Program-made: the position numbers and the translations under genes
In this document: piece after piece, positions 46,046 to 57,071 of the stretch
Layout: every line of letters begins with the position of its first letter
How positions within the stretch are numbered: the first letter of the stretch is position 1
Origin: Muscardinus avellanarius
Taxonomy: Eukaryota > Chordata > Mammalia > Rodentia > Gliridae
Reading direction: 5' to 3'
Assembly (NCBI GenBank): GCA_963383645.1
Contig: OY726560.1
Location: 155,472,488-155,536,487, forward strand
DNA: 64,000 nt
Notes under the pieces: generated by a model
Seen by the model: only the letters and a program-made list of their open reading frames with translations
The model's database searches: none
Told to the model about the DNA's origin: nothing

Positions 46046-46717
46046 CAAAACAATCTGGCAGGACATTCCCTGAGCGTTAGTCTACTCTTGGTCTGATTTG
46101 TAGCGGACCCAATGGTCAGCCTGGCTGGCGCTGCGGCTTCCCCACACTCAGCCTTCATCGCATTCCCGGGGAAAATCACCTACCTGCACGTTTTTATGTA
46201 TTTGTTTGTTTGCATTGACACTGATTTATTTTTTAATAAATCTAAAGCTGGCTTTTCTTAGTTCAGAATCCTTTTCCTAAATTTCCAAGGACCACTTACA
46301 AAAGGCCTTCAGAGCTGAAGGTGATTTAAGACCAGAGGGATCATTTATGACATTTCTCTAAGGCGAAGGTGCTTATTACAACATGACTCTTTTGAATCCT
46401 AAAATGTCGGAATAAGTTCCTTGATTTTCAGCTGCCTGGCAAGCTTCGTGTGCCCTGCCCGCTGTGATTCTTTGGTGTGGTGCCCTTCCTGTGGGGACAC
46501 TTGGAACTGTTTTAAGTATTAGGTGTCATATTCGTTACTCAGTGCAGATACAAGTTTGGGAGGTATTCCGTTCCGAAGCAAACATGACTCTTGGGACATT
46601 TGCTGTCGCCACTAATTGTGGCTGACAGAGCCGGGTTCATTAGGTCTCGGTTGATTACGAGCCCATATGGTTTAGCTATACTAGAATGTGGATTATCCAA
46701 AGGATCTTTCTGACAGA
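46046..46717. other. Repeat-free island downstream of ABRAXAS2
   Basis: About 670 bases of unique, moderately GC sequence in an otherwise SINE-saturated region. No open frame or family is recognised. The absence of repeats makes it a candidate conserved non-coding element. Confidence 0.4.
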
Positions 46718-46840
46718 TTGTTTTGCTTTGTTTTGTTACTGGAGATTGAACCCAGGGGCATTCCACCTCGGAGCCAGATCCCCCATCTTTTATTTTTTTA
46801 TTTTAAAACAGGGTCTTTCTTAGGTTGCTAAGCATCCTGG
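46718..46840 (-). mobile_element. B1-dID SINE, truncated
   Basis: dID and linker only, then GGTTGCTAAGCATCC. Confidence 0.75.
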
Positions 46841-46928
46841 TGAGGTGGGATAGGAGAAATAAAATGTTAGGTAGAAAGGAGACAAACTGGGAAGGAGAGG
46901 GAAAATATAGTTTTAAAATCTAGAAACA

Positions 46929-47128
46929 GCCGGGCGTGGTGGCGCACACTTGTAACCCCGCGCTTGGGAGGCCGAGACAGGAGGATCGCGCAGGTTTGTA
47001 GTGAGGCTCTCAGCAACGTAGTGAGACCTTGTTTCCAAATAAAATATAAAATAGGTCTGGGAGTGTAGCCCAGAGGTAGAAAGCCCCTGGGTTCCATCCC
47101 CGGTACCACAAAAATAAATATATAAATA
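46929..47128 (+). mobile_element. B1-dID SINE, recent, internal deletion
   Basis: Perfect TSD AAAATCTAGAAAC (about 46914 and 47129); lacks CCAGCCTCAGCTACT in the B1. Confidence 0.92.
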
Positions 47129-47299
47129 AAATCTAGAAACCTCATAACCTTAGCTTTACCTCACAGAATCTGCTCCTTCGTAGGTGAGAGCCCATGATCG
47201 TACCTTTTATCATAATGGTGAACCTGGCCTGGCCTTTTTCTCAGGCAGAGGTCTTCAGTAGGCCAGCTCTACAGTTTTTAATCATAACAGCCTCTCTTC

Positions 47300-47605
47300 A
47301 CCCCTGAACTTTCTGGGATGCTTGCCAAGCAGAAGTCCCAAAGGAAGTCTCACGTTTCTCACGCGCAGACATCGCCCAGCACCCACCAATGGAGTGGAGG
47401 CAACCTGAGGATTCAGAGAGGGGAAAAGGAGACCGCCGCTGCGTCACCCCGGCCCCCACACATCCCTGGCCACCCCTCGTGGGGCCCTGTAAAAGGACTG
47501 TAAAGACCCCAAGGGCCTCTCACACTCTCAGGTGGCCTGCGTTCTCCCTTGAACATGGATCTCCACTTTTCCTGAATAAAACCTGTCTTTGTCTTTGATT
47601 AGTGA
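47300..47605 (+). mobile_element. LTR-like fossil
   Basis: C-rich block, GGTGGCCTGCG...CCTTGAACATGG, then CCTGAATAAAACCTG and T-rich end; same plan as 540-1085. A solo LTR of an old endogenous retrovirus is the likely identity; no coding remains. Confidence 0.45.
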
Positions 47606-47726
47606 GGGCCGAAATTCTTTTCTGCAATGGAAACCAATGACCCCAAGGCCCTGAGGTGAGTTCCCCTTCCCCAGAACTGGGGGCTCCTCAGGACTCTCCA
47701 CAGAATTACTGTGTTTTCCTATGACA

Positions 47727-48042
47727 TTAGTACTTGCTGAGGCTGTCCTCAAACGTGTGATTCTCCTGTCGCAACCTCCCAAGTAAAGCACTGGGATTAC
47801 AGGCATGTGCCACCACACCTGGCTATTTACTTGTTTATTTATTTATTTTTGCAGTACTGGGGATGGAACCCAGGGGCATTTTACCCCTGAGCTACACCCC
47901 CAACCCTATTTTTTATTTTGAAACAGGGTCTCACTGAATTGCAAAGGGCCTCACTAAGTAGCTGAGGCTGTCCTCGAACCATGATCCTTCTGTCTCAGCC
48001 TCCTGATTGCTGGGATTATAAGCGTGGCCACCACGCCTGGCC
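47727..48042 (-). mobile_element. B1 half and complete B1-dID SINE
   Basis: B1 fragment to 47824, then a complete copy from the (TTTA)n stretch. Confidence 0.82.
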
Positions 48043-48106
48043 ATACCTGGATTTTCTGATAGTTTTGAAGTATATGTATGGGGAAGGAATTGGGGCATGG
48101 TGAGTA

Positions 48107-48380
48107 CCTTTCTTCCTTTCTTCTTTCTTCCTTCCTTCCTTCCTTCCTTCCTTTCTTTCTTTTCTTTTATTTATTTTTATTTTTTGGTGGTACTGGGGGG
48201 GTACAGGAGCTTTCTACCTCTGGGCTATACTCCCAGACCTATTTTATACTTTATTTGGAAACAGGGTCTCACTAAGTTGCTGAGAGCCTCACTAAGTAGC
48301 TGAGGCTGGCTTCGAACCTGTGCAATCCTCCTGTCTCAGCCTCCCAAGCGGGGATTAAGCGTGCGCCATCACGCCTGGCT
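48107..48380 (-). mobile_element. (TTCC)n and B1-dID SINE
   Basis: Pyrimidine tract to about 48170, SINE with a seven-G change in the dID (GGTACTGGGGGGG). Confidence 0.82.
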
Positions 48381-48412
48381 GAGTAACTTTTCTTTAGAAA
48401 CAATAAGCACAG

Positions 48413-48583
48413 CTGGGCGTGATGGCACACGCTTGTGTTTCCCGTGCTTGGGAGGCAGAGACAGGGGGATCGCGCAGGTTCGAAGCCAGCCATGCTGGCT
48501 TAAGAGACCGTGTTTCCAAATAAAATAGGTCTGGGAGTGTAGCCCGGAGGTAGAAGGGCTTCCAGGAACCCCAGTACCACCAA

Positions 48584-48615
<32 letters not shown>

Positions 48616-48635
48616 AGAAAAAGAAAGAAAGAAAA
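48413..48635 (+). mobile_element. B1-dID SINE, young
   Basis: Perfect 16-base TSD GAAACAATAAGCACAG (48397 and 48637); CTTCCAGGAACCCC subfamily. Confidence 0.95.
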
Positions 48636-48694
48636 GAAACAATAAGCACAGGATAGATCCCCTCACACATACCATACAAGTTAATAGATGGAGT

Positions 48695-49275
48695 CTATGA
48701 GCTACACAATACTTGGGAGGCTTAGATAGGAGGATCACAGGTTCAAGACCGGCCTCAGTACCTTAGCAGAACCTATTTCATTTTTTAATTAACTAATTAA
48801 TTAATTAATTTGTTTTACCGGGACTGAAACCCAGGGGCATTCTACCTTTGAGCTACACCCCCAGCCTGATTTTTTTTTTATTCTTTATTTTGAAACAGGG
48901 TCTCACTGAGTTGCAAAGGGCCTCACTAAGTAGCTGAAGCTGGCTGTGAACCATAATCCTCCGGTATCAGCCTCCCAAATGCTTGGATTACAAGCCTGCG
49001 CCACCACTCCCGGCTTTAGCAAGAACCTATTTCAAATAAAATAATAAAAAGCACAGGCTTGTAATTACTTGGGAGGCTGAGGCAGGAGGATTGTAGGTAT
49101 GCAGTCAGCCTCAGCAACTTAGTGAGACCCTGTTTCAAAATAAAGAATAAAAAATCGGGCTGCGGTGTGTAGCTCAGACATAGAATGCCCCTGGGTTTAG
49201 TCCCTAGTACCATAAAATAAACAAACATAAAAAATAAAATAGGGCTGAGGATGTAGCTTGCCCCTGGGTTCAGGA
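48695..49275. mobile_element. Nest of + and - SINEs
   Basis: Outer + B1 from 48700, inner - copy 48813-49016 bounded by TTAGCAGAACCTATTTCA / TTAGCAAGAACCTATTTC, further + copy 49051-49235, outer dID to 49275. Confidence 0.85.
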
Positions 49276-49870
49276 GATGGATTCTACGCAACTTGACTCC
49301 TTAAAGAGTTCTCAATCGTCACAGTGGTCCCCGCTGTTTAAGGGCCAGCTCACAGCCCCCTCTCTTAGCTCTTCTCCATCGTGAAGAGGGTTGTGCGAGG
49401 AGCAGCTGGCACCACCTTGATGCGGCCCAGGCAGAGCCAGGCTGAGCGTGCCAGAGGCCTGGGCGGTGCAGGCCCTGGACCCTCGGGACTGACACAGTGG
49501 GACCCCCAGGCGCCCAGTGGGTGTCACAGTGGAGATTTGTGGCTTGAATGTCAAATGCAGGAACTCTAGTAAAGGGGCACTAAGTCAACAGAGTTGTCCC
49601 CTAGCCGGACTCGCTCCTGCAGACAAAGATATCCATCTGGAGAGGTGACCAGTAAAACTTCTGCTTCCATAAACTGCCTTGTACTGAAACCTGAAAAGGT
49701 CTCCTGCCTGGTCACTGGTCCATTATGCAGCACGCAAGATAAGCACAGAGAAAGGATTTGGAGCAGCCCAGCTTAAAACATTATATTTTAAAAGTTGAAG
49801 AAAAGTAAAAAACAAAATGTGATTGACAATTTCTATTCCACATTGGCAGGGTGATATAAAAATATTTAAG
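49276..49870. other. Unique stretch, no recognised element
   Basis: About 600 bases, GC-richer in 49400-49520; short open frames look accidental. Confidence 0.4.
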
Positions 49871-49872
49871 GG

Positions 49873-50460
49873 CCGGAGAAGAGTGTGGCAGTGAATGCCT
49901 TGTTATCCCAGTACTTGGGAGGCTGAGATAGGAGGATCATAGGTTCAAAGCCAGCCTCAGCAACTTATGAAGACCCTCAGGAACTTAATGAGACCCTGTT
50001 TCAAAATAAAAATTAAAATAGCTGGGAGTGGTGGCACACTCTTGTAATTTCAGTACGTGGGAGGCTGAGACAGGAGGATCACAAGTTCACGGCCAGCCTC
50101 AAGTACTTAGTGAGGCCCTCTGCAATTTAGTGAGACCCTGTTTCAAAATGGAGAATAAAGCCGGGCGTGGTGGCGCACGCTTGTAATCCCAGCATTCCGG
50201 AGGCTGAGACCTGAGGATTGTGGTTCTTGGACAGCCTCAGCTACTTAGTGAGGCCCTCTGCAAGTTAGTGAGACTCTGTTTCAAAATAAAGAATAAAAAA
50301 TAGGGCAGGGGGTGTAGGTCGGAGGCCAAATGCCTCTGGGTTCCATCCCCAGACCCGCAAAAAAAAAAAAAAAAAAAAAAAAGAGAGAGAGAATAAGAAA
50401 AAATAGGGCTGGGGGTGTAGCTCAGAGGTAGGACGTCCCTGGGTTCAATCCTCAGTACAA
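49873..50460 (+). mobile_element. Train of three B1 halves with two dID halves
   Basis: B1 heads near 49875, 50025 and 50160; dIDs at 50310-50360 and 50404-50460. The last tail is the target site of the composite element that follows. Confidence 0.85.
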
Positions 50461-50473
50461 GAAAGAGAGGAAG

Positions 50474-50950
50474 TGGGGCCTCTGAGGCCGGGATCGGAGC
50501 CTGCTGAGGGGTTAAGTTAGGCCTGTGCCGGGGCCAGCGAGTCCGGGAGCGGAGCCTGCCGTGAGGCAAGGCTGGTGCTGGGGCCTCCGAGGCCGGGATT
50601 GGAGCCTGTCGAAGGGTAGGCCAGTGACGGGGTCAGCGGCCGGCCTCAGAGCCTGCCTTGAGGCAAGACCACTACTGGGGCCTCTGAGCCTGGGATCGGA
50701 GCCTGCTGAGGGGTTAGGCCAGTACCAGAGCCAGGGAGGCTGGGATCGGAACCTTCCGTGAGGCAAGGCCGGTGCTGGGGCCACCAAGGCCGGGATTGGA
50801 GCCAGCCGAGGGGTTAGGCCGGTGTGGGGGCCAGTGAGGCCAGAATCGGGGTCTCCCATAAGGCAAGGTCGCTGCTTGAGCCAGCGAGGTCTGGATCAGT
50901 CCACCGGGTAGCCAGACCACTACTGGGGCAGTCAAGAGTGGGATTGGTAC
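50474..50950 (+). repeat. GC-rich VNTR of the composite element
   Basis: Nine to ten units of about 50 bases; A and B versions alternate, giving a 100-base higher-order dimer. Keywords of each unit: GGGGCC..., GGGATCGGAGCCTG, GGGTTAGGCC or GAGGCAAGGC. Confidence 0.85.
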
Positions 50951-51323
50951 TTGCAACACGGCATGTACAGAGAAATATCGCAGAAAATAAAAACCAGATG
51001 CTTCCCCTAATCAGCAATAACTAGGAGGAAAGGGGCAACAGGAAGAGGTCGAGTTATAGAAAGGGCCATATAGTGAAGTAATTAAGGTGACCAATCATAG
51101 GGTATGGAATAGGGGAGGATGGAGCCTCTTTAAAACGCAGGAGGTACATAAACAAATGTATCAAAGTTAATCACCAAACAAGCATGGGATCCAGGGAGGG
51201 GGAGGGAATGGGATGGGGACTGGATGCGGGCTAATTGGATGATATGTGCTTGTATATCCTCTCAAGTCTTGTATTCCAATGTGATATATGATTACAATGC
51301 ACCAATAAAAATAAATTTAAAAA
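50474..51323 (+). mobile_element. VNTR/L1-tail composite retroelement, copy 2
   Basis: Starts with a VNTR of about nine GC-rich units of ~48-55 bases (50474-50950), alternating A type (GGGGCCTCTGAGGCCGGGAT) and B type (ending GTGAGGCAAGGC). Then a middle segment shared with copy 1 (GTACTTGCAACACGGCATG ... CAAACAAGCATGGGATCC) and an L1-like 3' end (TTACAATGCACCAATAAAAA). A perfect 15-base TSD AAGAAAGAGAGGAAG lies at 50459-50473 and 51324-51338. No coding capacity is evident, so it must be mobilised by L1. Architecture is like SVA/LAVA of primates, by convergence. Confidence 0.8.
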
Positions 51324-51360
51324 AAGAAAGAGAGGAAGGAAAGAAAGAAGGGAAGAAAGG
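51324..51360. repeat. GAAA/GGAA purine tract
   Basis: Contains the right-hand TSD and further GGAAAGAAAG repeats. Confidence 0.8.
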
Positions 51361-51511
51361 AATCACTAGTGTGACCTTTTGTTAGCACAGCGGTCACTGG
51401 CTCAACGGCGCCCCCTCTGGACCACAATGTGGCGTAGGAATTGGATCCAGCTCTTGAGGGCTTTCTCTTTAAACCGGTGACATGAAGTGGCACACAGTAA
51501 AACAAACTGGT

Positions 51512-51975
51512 GAGCCGGGCGTGGGGACCCATGCTTGTCATCCCAGCATCGGGAGGCTGAGATGGGAGGATCGCGGTTCACGGCCAGCCTCAGCTACTAG
51601 TGAGGCCCTCTGCAATTCAGTGAGACTCTGTTTCAAAATAAAGAATAAGCTGGGCGTGGTGGCGCACACTTGTAATCCCCGCGCTTAGGAGGCTGAGACA
51701 GGAGGATCGCACGGGTTCGAAGCCAGCCTCAGTTACTCAGTGAGGCTTCCACCAACTTAGTGAGACCCTGTTTCCAAATAAAATATATTTTAAAAAAGGT
51801 CTGGGAGTATAGTCCGGAGGTAGAGAGCCTCTGGGTTCCACCCCCAGTACCACCAAAAAACAAACAAACAAACGAAAAAAAAAACAAAATATCAAAATAA
51901 AGAATAAAAAAAAATTGGGTCTGGGAGTGTAGCTCGGAGGTAGAATGCCCCTGGGTTCCATCCTCAGTACCGGAA
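51512..51975 (+). mobile_element. Nested pair of B1-dID SINEs
   Basis: Inner copy 51647-51890 bounded by CAAAATAAAGAATA on both sides (51633 and 51893). Confidence 0.92.
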
Positions 51976-52177
51976 AAATAAAAAATAAAAAAGCAAAAAA
52001 GGAACTGGTGGCTCGTCATCATCGTCAACAGTTGTGCTCCCCATGCTAGATTGCCTTCCAGCTTCCAAACCAAAGCACCCCTGCATAGAGCTTCCCTAGC
52101 CCTCCGGGTCCCTAGGCTTTTGTATGTAGCCAGCATCTCCATCCTCAGCTCTCTTGCACTCTTAAAATGTCATCTAA

Positions 52178-52375
52178 AAGCCGGGCGTGGTGGCGCACGC
52201 TTGTAATCCCAGCATTCGGGAGGCTGAGACCGGAGGATCGTGATTCATGGACAGCCTCAGCTACTTAGTGAGGCCCTCTGCAACTCAGTGAGACCCTGTT
52301 TCTAAATAAAAAATAAAAAATAGCTCGAAGAAAGAATCCCCCTGGGTTCCATCCCCAGTCCTGAAAATAATAATA
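52178..52375 (+). mobile_element. B1-dID SINE, deletion in dID
   Basis: TSD ATGTCATCTAAAA / ATGTCATATAACA; GGGCTGGGGGTG lost before TAGCTCGAAG. Confidence 0.88.
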
Positions 52376-52398
52376 ATATGTCATATAACATGACTAAA

Positions 52399-52401
<3 letters not shown>

Positions 52402-52445
<44 letters not shown>

Positions 52446-52850
52446 CGGCATGCATGCTATCACCGAGCCATACCTCAGACCTTTTGAGTTTTTATTTACT
52501 TTGATTCAAGGTCTTATCTTGTTATCTTGCTAAGCTGCCAAGGCTGGTCTCAAACTTTTTTTTTTTTTTTTTTTTCTGGTACTGGGGATGGAACCCAGGG
52601 GTATTTGACCTCGGAGCTACACCCCTAGCCCTATTTTTTACTCTTAATTTTGAAACAGGGTCTCATTGAGTTGCAAAGGGCCTCACTAAGTAGCTGAGGC
52701 TGGCTGCGAAACTTGACCCTGCTGTTTCAGCCTCCCGAATGTTAGGATTACAAGTGTGCCCACCACACCCGGCTGGTCTCAAACTCTTGACCTCCTGCCT
52801 CAGCCGCTGGAGTTGCTGGGATTGTAGGCGTGCACTATCACGCCCTGCTA
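52402..52850 (-). mobile_element. (GT)n(GC)n and nested SINEs
   Basis: (GT)n passes into GCGCGCGCGTGCG (Z-DNA-prone, 52402-52447); outer ID-B1 copy 52446-52556 and 52775-52850, inner copy 52557-52774 bounded by GGCTGGTCTCAAACT. Confidence 0.9.
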
Positions 52851-53070
52851 TATTGGCTAAACTCTATTAACTTGTGTTTACTTAAACTTCACAGAGTTTT
52901 GCAAACATCAGTTGGCCAACTTTCAGGATGAAATAAATTAAAGGCTCAAAGTTAATCATATTTGTTTACTTTTACTATAAAACAGGAAATATGTTCTTGT
53001 GAAATGTATTAGATAATTTAATAGTCTTTTCCTAGTAATTGCCACTTTGTTATCTCAAAAGACAAAAGAC
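52851..53070. other. Unique AT-rich stretch
   Basis: Nothing recognised. Confidence 0.35.
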
Positions 53071-53820
53071 AGCCGGGCGTGGTGGCGCACGCTTGTAATC
53101 CCAGCGTTTGGGAGGTGGAGACAGAAGGATCGCAGTTCTTGGATAGCCTCAGCTACTTACTGAGGCCCCCCACAACTAGTGAGACCCTGTTTCAAAATAA
53201 AGAATAAAGAATAGGGCTGGGGGTATAGCTCGGAGGTCAGATGCCCCTGGGTTCCACCCCTAGACCCACACAAAATAAATAAATAAGTAAATGAAATAAA
53301 ATATATAAAAAAATAAAAACAATCGCCGGGCGTGGTAGTTCACACTTGTAATCCCAGCGCTTGGGAGGCTGAGACAGGAGGATCACGCAGGTTCGAAGCT
53401 AGCCTCAGCTACTTAGTAATGGAAGCACTCAGCAATGTAGTGAGACCCTGTTTCCAAATAAAATGTAAAATAGGTCTGGAAGTATAGCCTGGAGGTAGAA
53501 AGCCCCTGGGTTCTATCCCCAGTACTACAAAAAAAAAAAAAGAATAAAAATAAAAACAACAAAAACAATAAAAAATAGGGCTGGGGGGTGTAGTTCGGAG
53601 GTAGAATGCTCCTGGGTTCCATCCCTAGTATCACAAAAATAAATAAATAAATAAATAAATAAATAAAATAAAATGGGGCTGGGAGCGTACCTCAGAGGTA
53701 GAATGCTTCTGGGCTTTATTCCAAGTTAAAAAAAAAAACAAAACATGCCGGGCGTGGTGGCGCAAGCTTGTAATCCCCGCGCTTGGGAGGCGGAGACAGG
53801 AGGATCGCGCAGGTTCGAGC
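53071..53820 (+). mobile_element. Train of SINEs: two complete, two dIDs, one B1 head
   Basis: Complete copies 53071-53320 and 53323-53556; dIDs at 53575-53655 and 53675-53740; a last B1 (53746-53820) is cut off at GGTTCGA. Confidence 0.85.
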
Positions 53821-53926
53821 CCCTGCGGTCAGCGCTGAGCACAGGAGGCGCTTCTCCAGGGCCACTGCAGAGACCCACGGGGCCGGGGGCCTCCTCACCG
53901 CTCTGTGTTGACTAGCTTGGGTAAGT
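53821..53926. other. Unique GC-rich segment between SINE and LTR
   Basis: CpG-containing 105 bases that abruptly follow a truncated B1. Confidence 0.35.
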
Positions 53927-54581
53927 GCCGGGGCCCAGCCCTAGCAGAGTCGAGGTTCGTGTGTTGATGAGGGGAAGCCGAGGTCGAAAATGAAAGAAGA
54001 ATGACCACACCAATTAGATTCAACCTTCTTCATTTTATTCAGGATTTGTTATAATTTTTATACTTTATTTTTTGGCAGAAAAGCAAGGGCATAGCCATGC
54101 AAGCAGGATCACCAAGGACGGGAAAAAGTTATTATTTGTTATAGAGTTCAGGGCAAGGGTGCCAGACATTTAAACAATCATAGTGTGCTTTGTCTCACGA
54201 CACGAGGCTGACTCAAACCCAGTCTTATACAGTGGCTCTAACTAAGGTCAGTCTGAACTTAATCTTGGGCCCAATAACTTTATCCTTGGGAAAAAGTCTT
54301 TGCTGCCTGAGTCTCTCACAAGCCGCCGCCCATCAGTTGTAGTTATAATGTTTATACATAAAATTTCAATTATGCATATTAATCCAAAGAATCCTAAGAT
54401 AATTTTATGAAGAAAGGAATGCTAGGCATTCTTCATGGGGGATCTGCGCCGTTGCGGATCCCCTGATCGAGCTTTCTCAAGATCTGCAGGAGATGTGGTA
54501 GCAGGTAAGCTTTGATAAGTATGACAAAAAAAAAGCCCACCTAGCCCCAGGAGGGTCCGGCCCGCAAGCCCGGCAGTGACA
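53927..54581 (-). mobile_element. Solo LTR, probably class II endogenous retrovirus
   Basis: On the minus strand it begins TGTCACTGCCGGGC and ends GGGCCCCGGCA (TG...CA), about 655 bases. Polyadenylation signals AATAAA lie inside (54034-54039 and near 54066), followed by a CATTCTTCTTTCATTTTCGA-type U5. No gag/pol/env sequence flanks it. IAP/betaretrovirus-like by structure; no exact family name. A clear TSD was not found. Confidence 0.6.
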
Positions 54582-54689
54582 CCCTCTATCCTGATGAAAA
54601 TGTTCTATCTCTGCACTTCCCTGCACGGTCAGTGCCTCTAGTCACGTGCAACTGGTCAAACACAGCTGGGAAATCTGAAGAATGAGGTT

Positions 54690-55252
54690 TGGGGTTTTTG
54701 TAGTACTGGGAACTGAGGCTAGGGACAGTCCACTTCTGAGAGCTACATCCCCAGCCCTCTTTGTATTTTAATTGGAAACAGGGTCTCACTAAGTTGCAGA
54801 GGCTGTCCTTGAACCTTCGATGATCCTCCTTTCTCCGCCTCCCAAGTACTAGGATGGAACCCAGCAGCTTTCTACCTTTGGGCTACACTCCAGACCTTTT
54901 TTTTTTTTTTTTTTTTTTTTTGGTGGTACTGGGGTTCCTGGAAGCCCTTCTACCTCCGGGCTACACTCCCAGACACCTATTTTGTATTTTTATTTGGAAA
55001 CAGGGTCTCTTAAGCCAGCAAACGCGCCTGGCTTCGAACCTGCGCGATCCTCCTGTCTCTGCCTCCCAAGCGCGGGGATTACAAGCGTGCGCCACCACGC
55101 CCGGCCCTATTTTGTATTTTATTTTGAAACAGGGTCTCACTAAGTAGCTGTGAGCCTCACTAAGTAGCTGAGGCTGGCTTCAAACCTGCACGATCCTCCT
55201 GTCTTAGCCTCCCAAGCGCGGGGATTACAAGCGTGCGCCACCACGCCCGGCT
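54690..55252 (-). mobile_element. Three nested SINEs
   Basis: Old SINE to 54855, dID 54856-54895, inner copy of the CTTCCAGG subfamily 54896-55104, outer B1 55105-55252. Confidence 0.85.
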
Positions 55253-55282
55253 AAGTTTAACCAATTTAAATCTAGATTTGAC

Positions 55283-55283
<1 letters not shown>

Positions 55284-55336
<53 letters not shown>

Positions 55337-55680
55337 ACTAGGGATTGAACCCAGGGCATTCTACCTCTAAGCTACACCCTCAGCCCTATTTTTTTTTTTT
55401 TTTTAATTTTAATCCCAGCATTCGGGAGGCTGAAACCTGGAGGAGGATCGCGGTTCGCAGACAGCCTCAGCTCCTCAGTGAGGCCCTCTGCAACTCAGTG
55501 AGACCCAGTTTCAAAATAAAGAATAAAAACTAGGGCAGGGGGTGTAGCTCGGAGGTCGAATGCCCCTGGGTTCCATCCCCAGACCCGCAAAAATAAATAA
55601 ATAAATAAAAATAAAATAAAATAAATTTTGAAACCGAGTCTCAGTAAACACCCTCTGGCCTTGAACCTGCAATCCACCCA
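55284..55680. mobile_element. (GT)n, then - SINE interrupted by + SINE
   Basis: (GT)25 to 55333, outer minus dID to 55395, inner plus copy 55412-55620 with CCAGACCCGC end, outer minus B1 55621-55680. Confidence 0.85.
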
Positions 55681-56589
55681 TAAAACTAGATGTAAATAGC
55701 CACGTGCCCTGTGCCACTGTGTTAGACGCAGAGGAGACTGACCCTTACTGCACAAGAAGGAAACGGTCTTGCAAGGTGCCCAAAGTCACAGAACTAGAGT
55801 GCCCAAGGTCACAGAACCAGAGTGCCTCCTGTCTCCTCTTACAGCTGTGCCTACTCCTCCGACACACTCCCAGAATGCTCGGGACTGCGGAGATCATCTT
55901 GGGCCACATTTGTCCCAGCAGAAGTAAGAAAAGAGCAGGCTGTGGCATTTGCCCGGGAGCCCCGCAGGGCTGGCACCCTGCCCAGGAAGTGTGGCCGTCC
56001 TCCACCCAGTCTGGGATGCCCTTCCTGAGTCCTGGCACCCTGACCCAGGCAGGCCGGAACCACGCAAGGGGAAGGGTCCCTCGCCGGGGGCAGATGCCAC
56101 CTCAGCGCACTCCTTCCCCAGCCCAACTCGGACAGGAAAGGTACACCAGGTGGGGTCAAGCCCATCTCTGGGGCTCGCGCACACAGCCCACCTGCTCAGT
56201 CCCTCGGCTGCCCACAAAGGTTCCCAGGTGGAGGGTCAAATTAATCCTCGCCTTTATCCGGAGGCTGGCACGCAACTCCATCCACCAGGCAGAGAGGGCA
56301 GAGTTACGGCCAGGCTGAGAGGCATCCAAGCCCTCGGGATCGGGGGCAGGTGGGAGAGAGCCCTGGCACCTTTCCATACCATCTGCTCCTGGCCAAAGCC
56401 GCCTGATACGCTGTGCCTCGGCCGCCGCCAGGAGAGGGTGCTCCGGGCACCGGGACACCAGATGGGACCATTTCCATCATTTCCAGCCCTATTTCCTTAG
56501 CATCTTCTCTCTCCTGAACTCTTTCTCTTTTTTATTCCCTATGTCTCCTTCCTCCTTTCTTCTCTTTTGTTCAAATAAGTTTTGTTTTG
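55681..56589. other. Unique GC-rich stretch with MIR-like piece
   Basis: 900 bases without rodent SINEs. AAGGTGCCCAAAGTCACAG and its repeat AAGGTCACAGAACCAG (55725-55830) look like antisense MIR. Long open frames on both strands have no recognisable protein and are best explained by GC content. Confidence 0.4.
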
Positions 56590-56793
56590 AGCTGGGTGTG
56601 GTGGCACACGCTTCTAAGCTCAACATTTGGGAGACTGAGACCAGAGGATCGCGGTTCGCTGACAGCCTCAGCTACAGAGCGAGGCCCTTCACAGCTCAGT
56701 GAGACCCTGTTTCAAAATAAAGAATAAAAAATAGGGCTGGGGGTGTAGTTAAGGGGTAGAATGCCACTGAATTCCATCCTTAGTACTGCAAAA

Positions 56794-56854
<61 letters not shown>

Positions 56855-57071
56855 GTTTTAGTGATGCTGGGAACTGAATCCAGGGACATTCTGCTCTGAG
56901 GGGTATACTCCTAGCTTTTAATTAATTAATTAATTAATTTATGAAGCAGGGTCTCCCTAAGTTACTGACAGTCTTGGTAAGTTGCTGAAGCTGTCCTCAA
57001 ACCTGCTATCCTTCTGTCTCGGCCTCCCAAGTATTTACTGGAATTACAGGCATGTGCCGCCATGCCCGGCT
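56590..57071. mobile_element. + SINE, (TA)n and - SINE
   Basis: Plus copy to 56797, (TA)27 to 56850, minus copy to 57071. TSD CAAATAAGTTTTGT / CAAATAAGTTTTTA encloses the whole block. Confidence 0.88.

Noticed and set aside
55704..56318. 204-codon open frame in the downstream unique region
   Set aside because: No recognisable domain, overlapping open frames on both strands, and a MIR-like repeat under its start. GC richness explains it.
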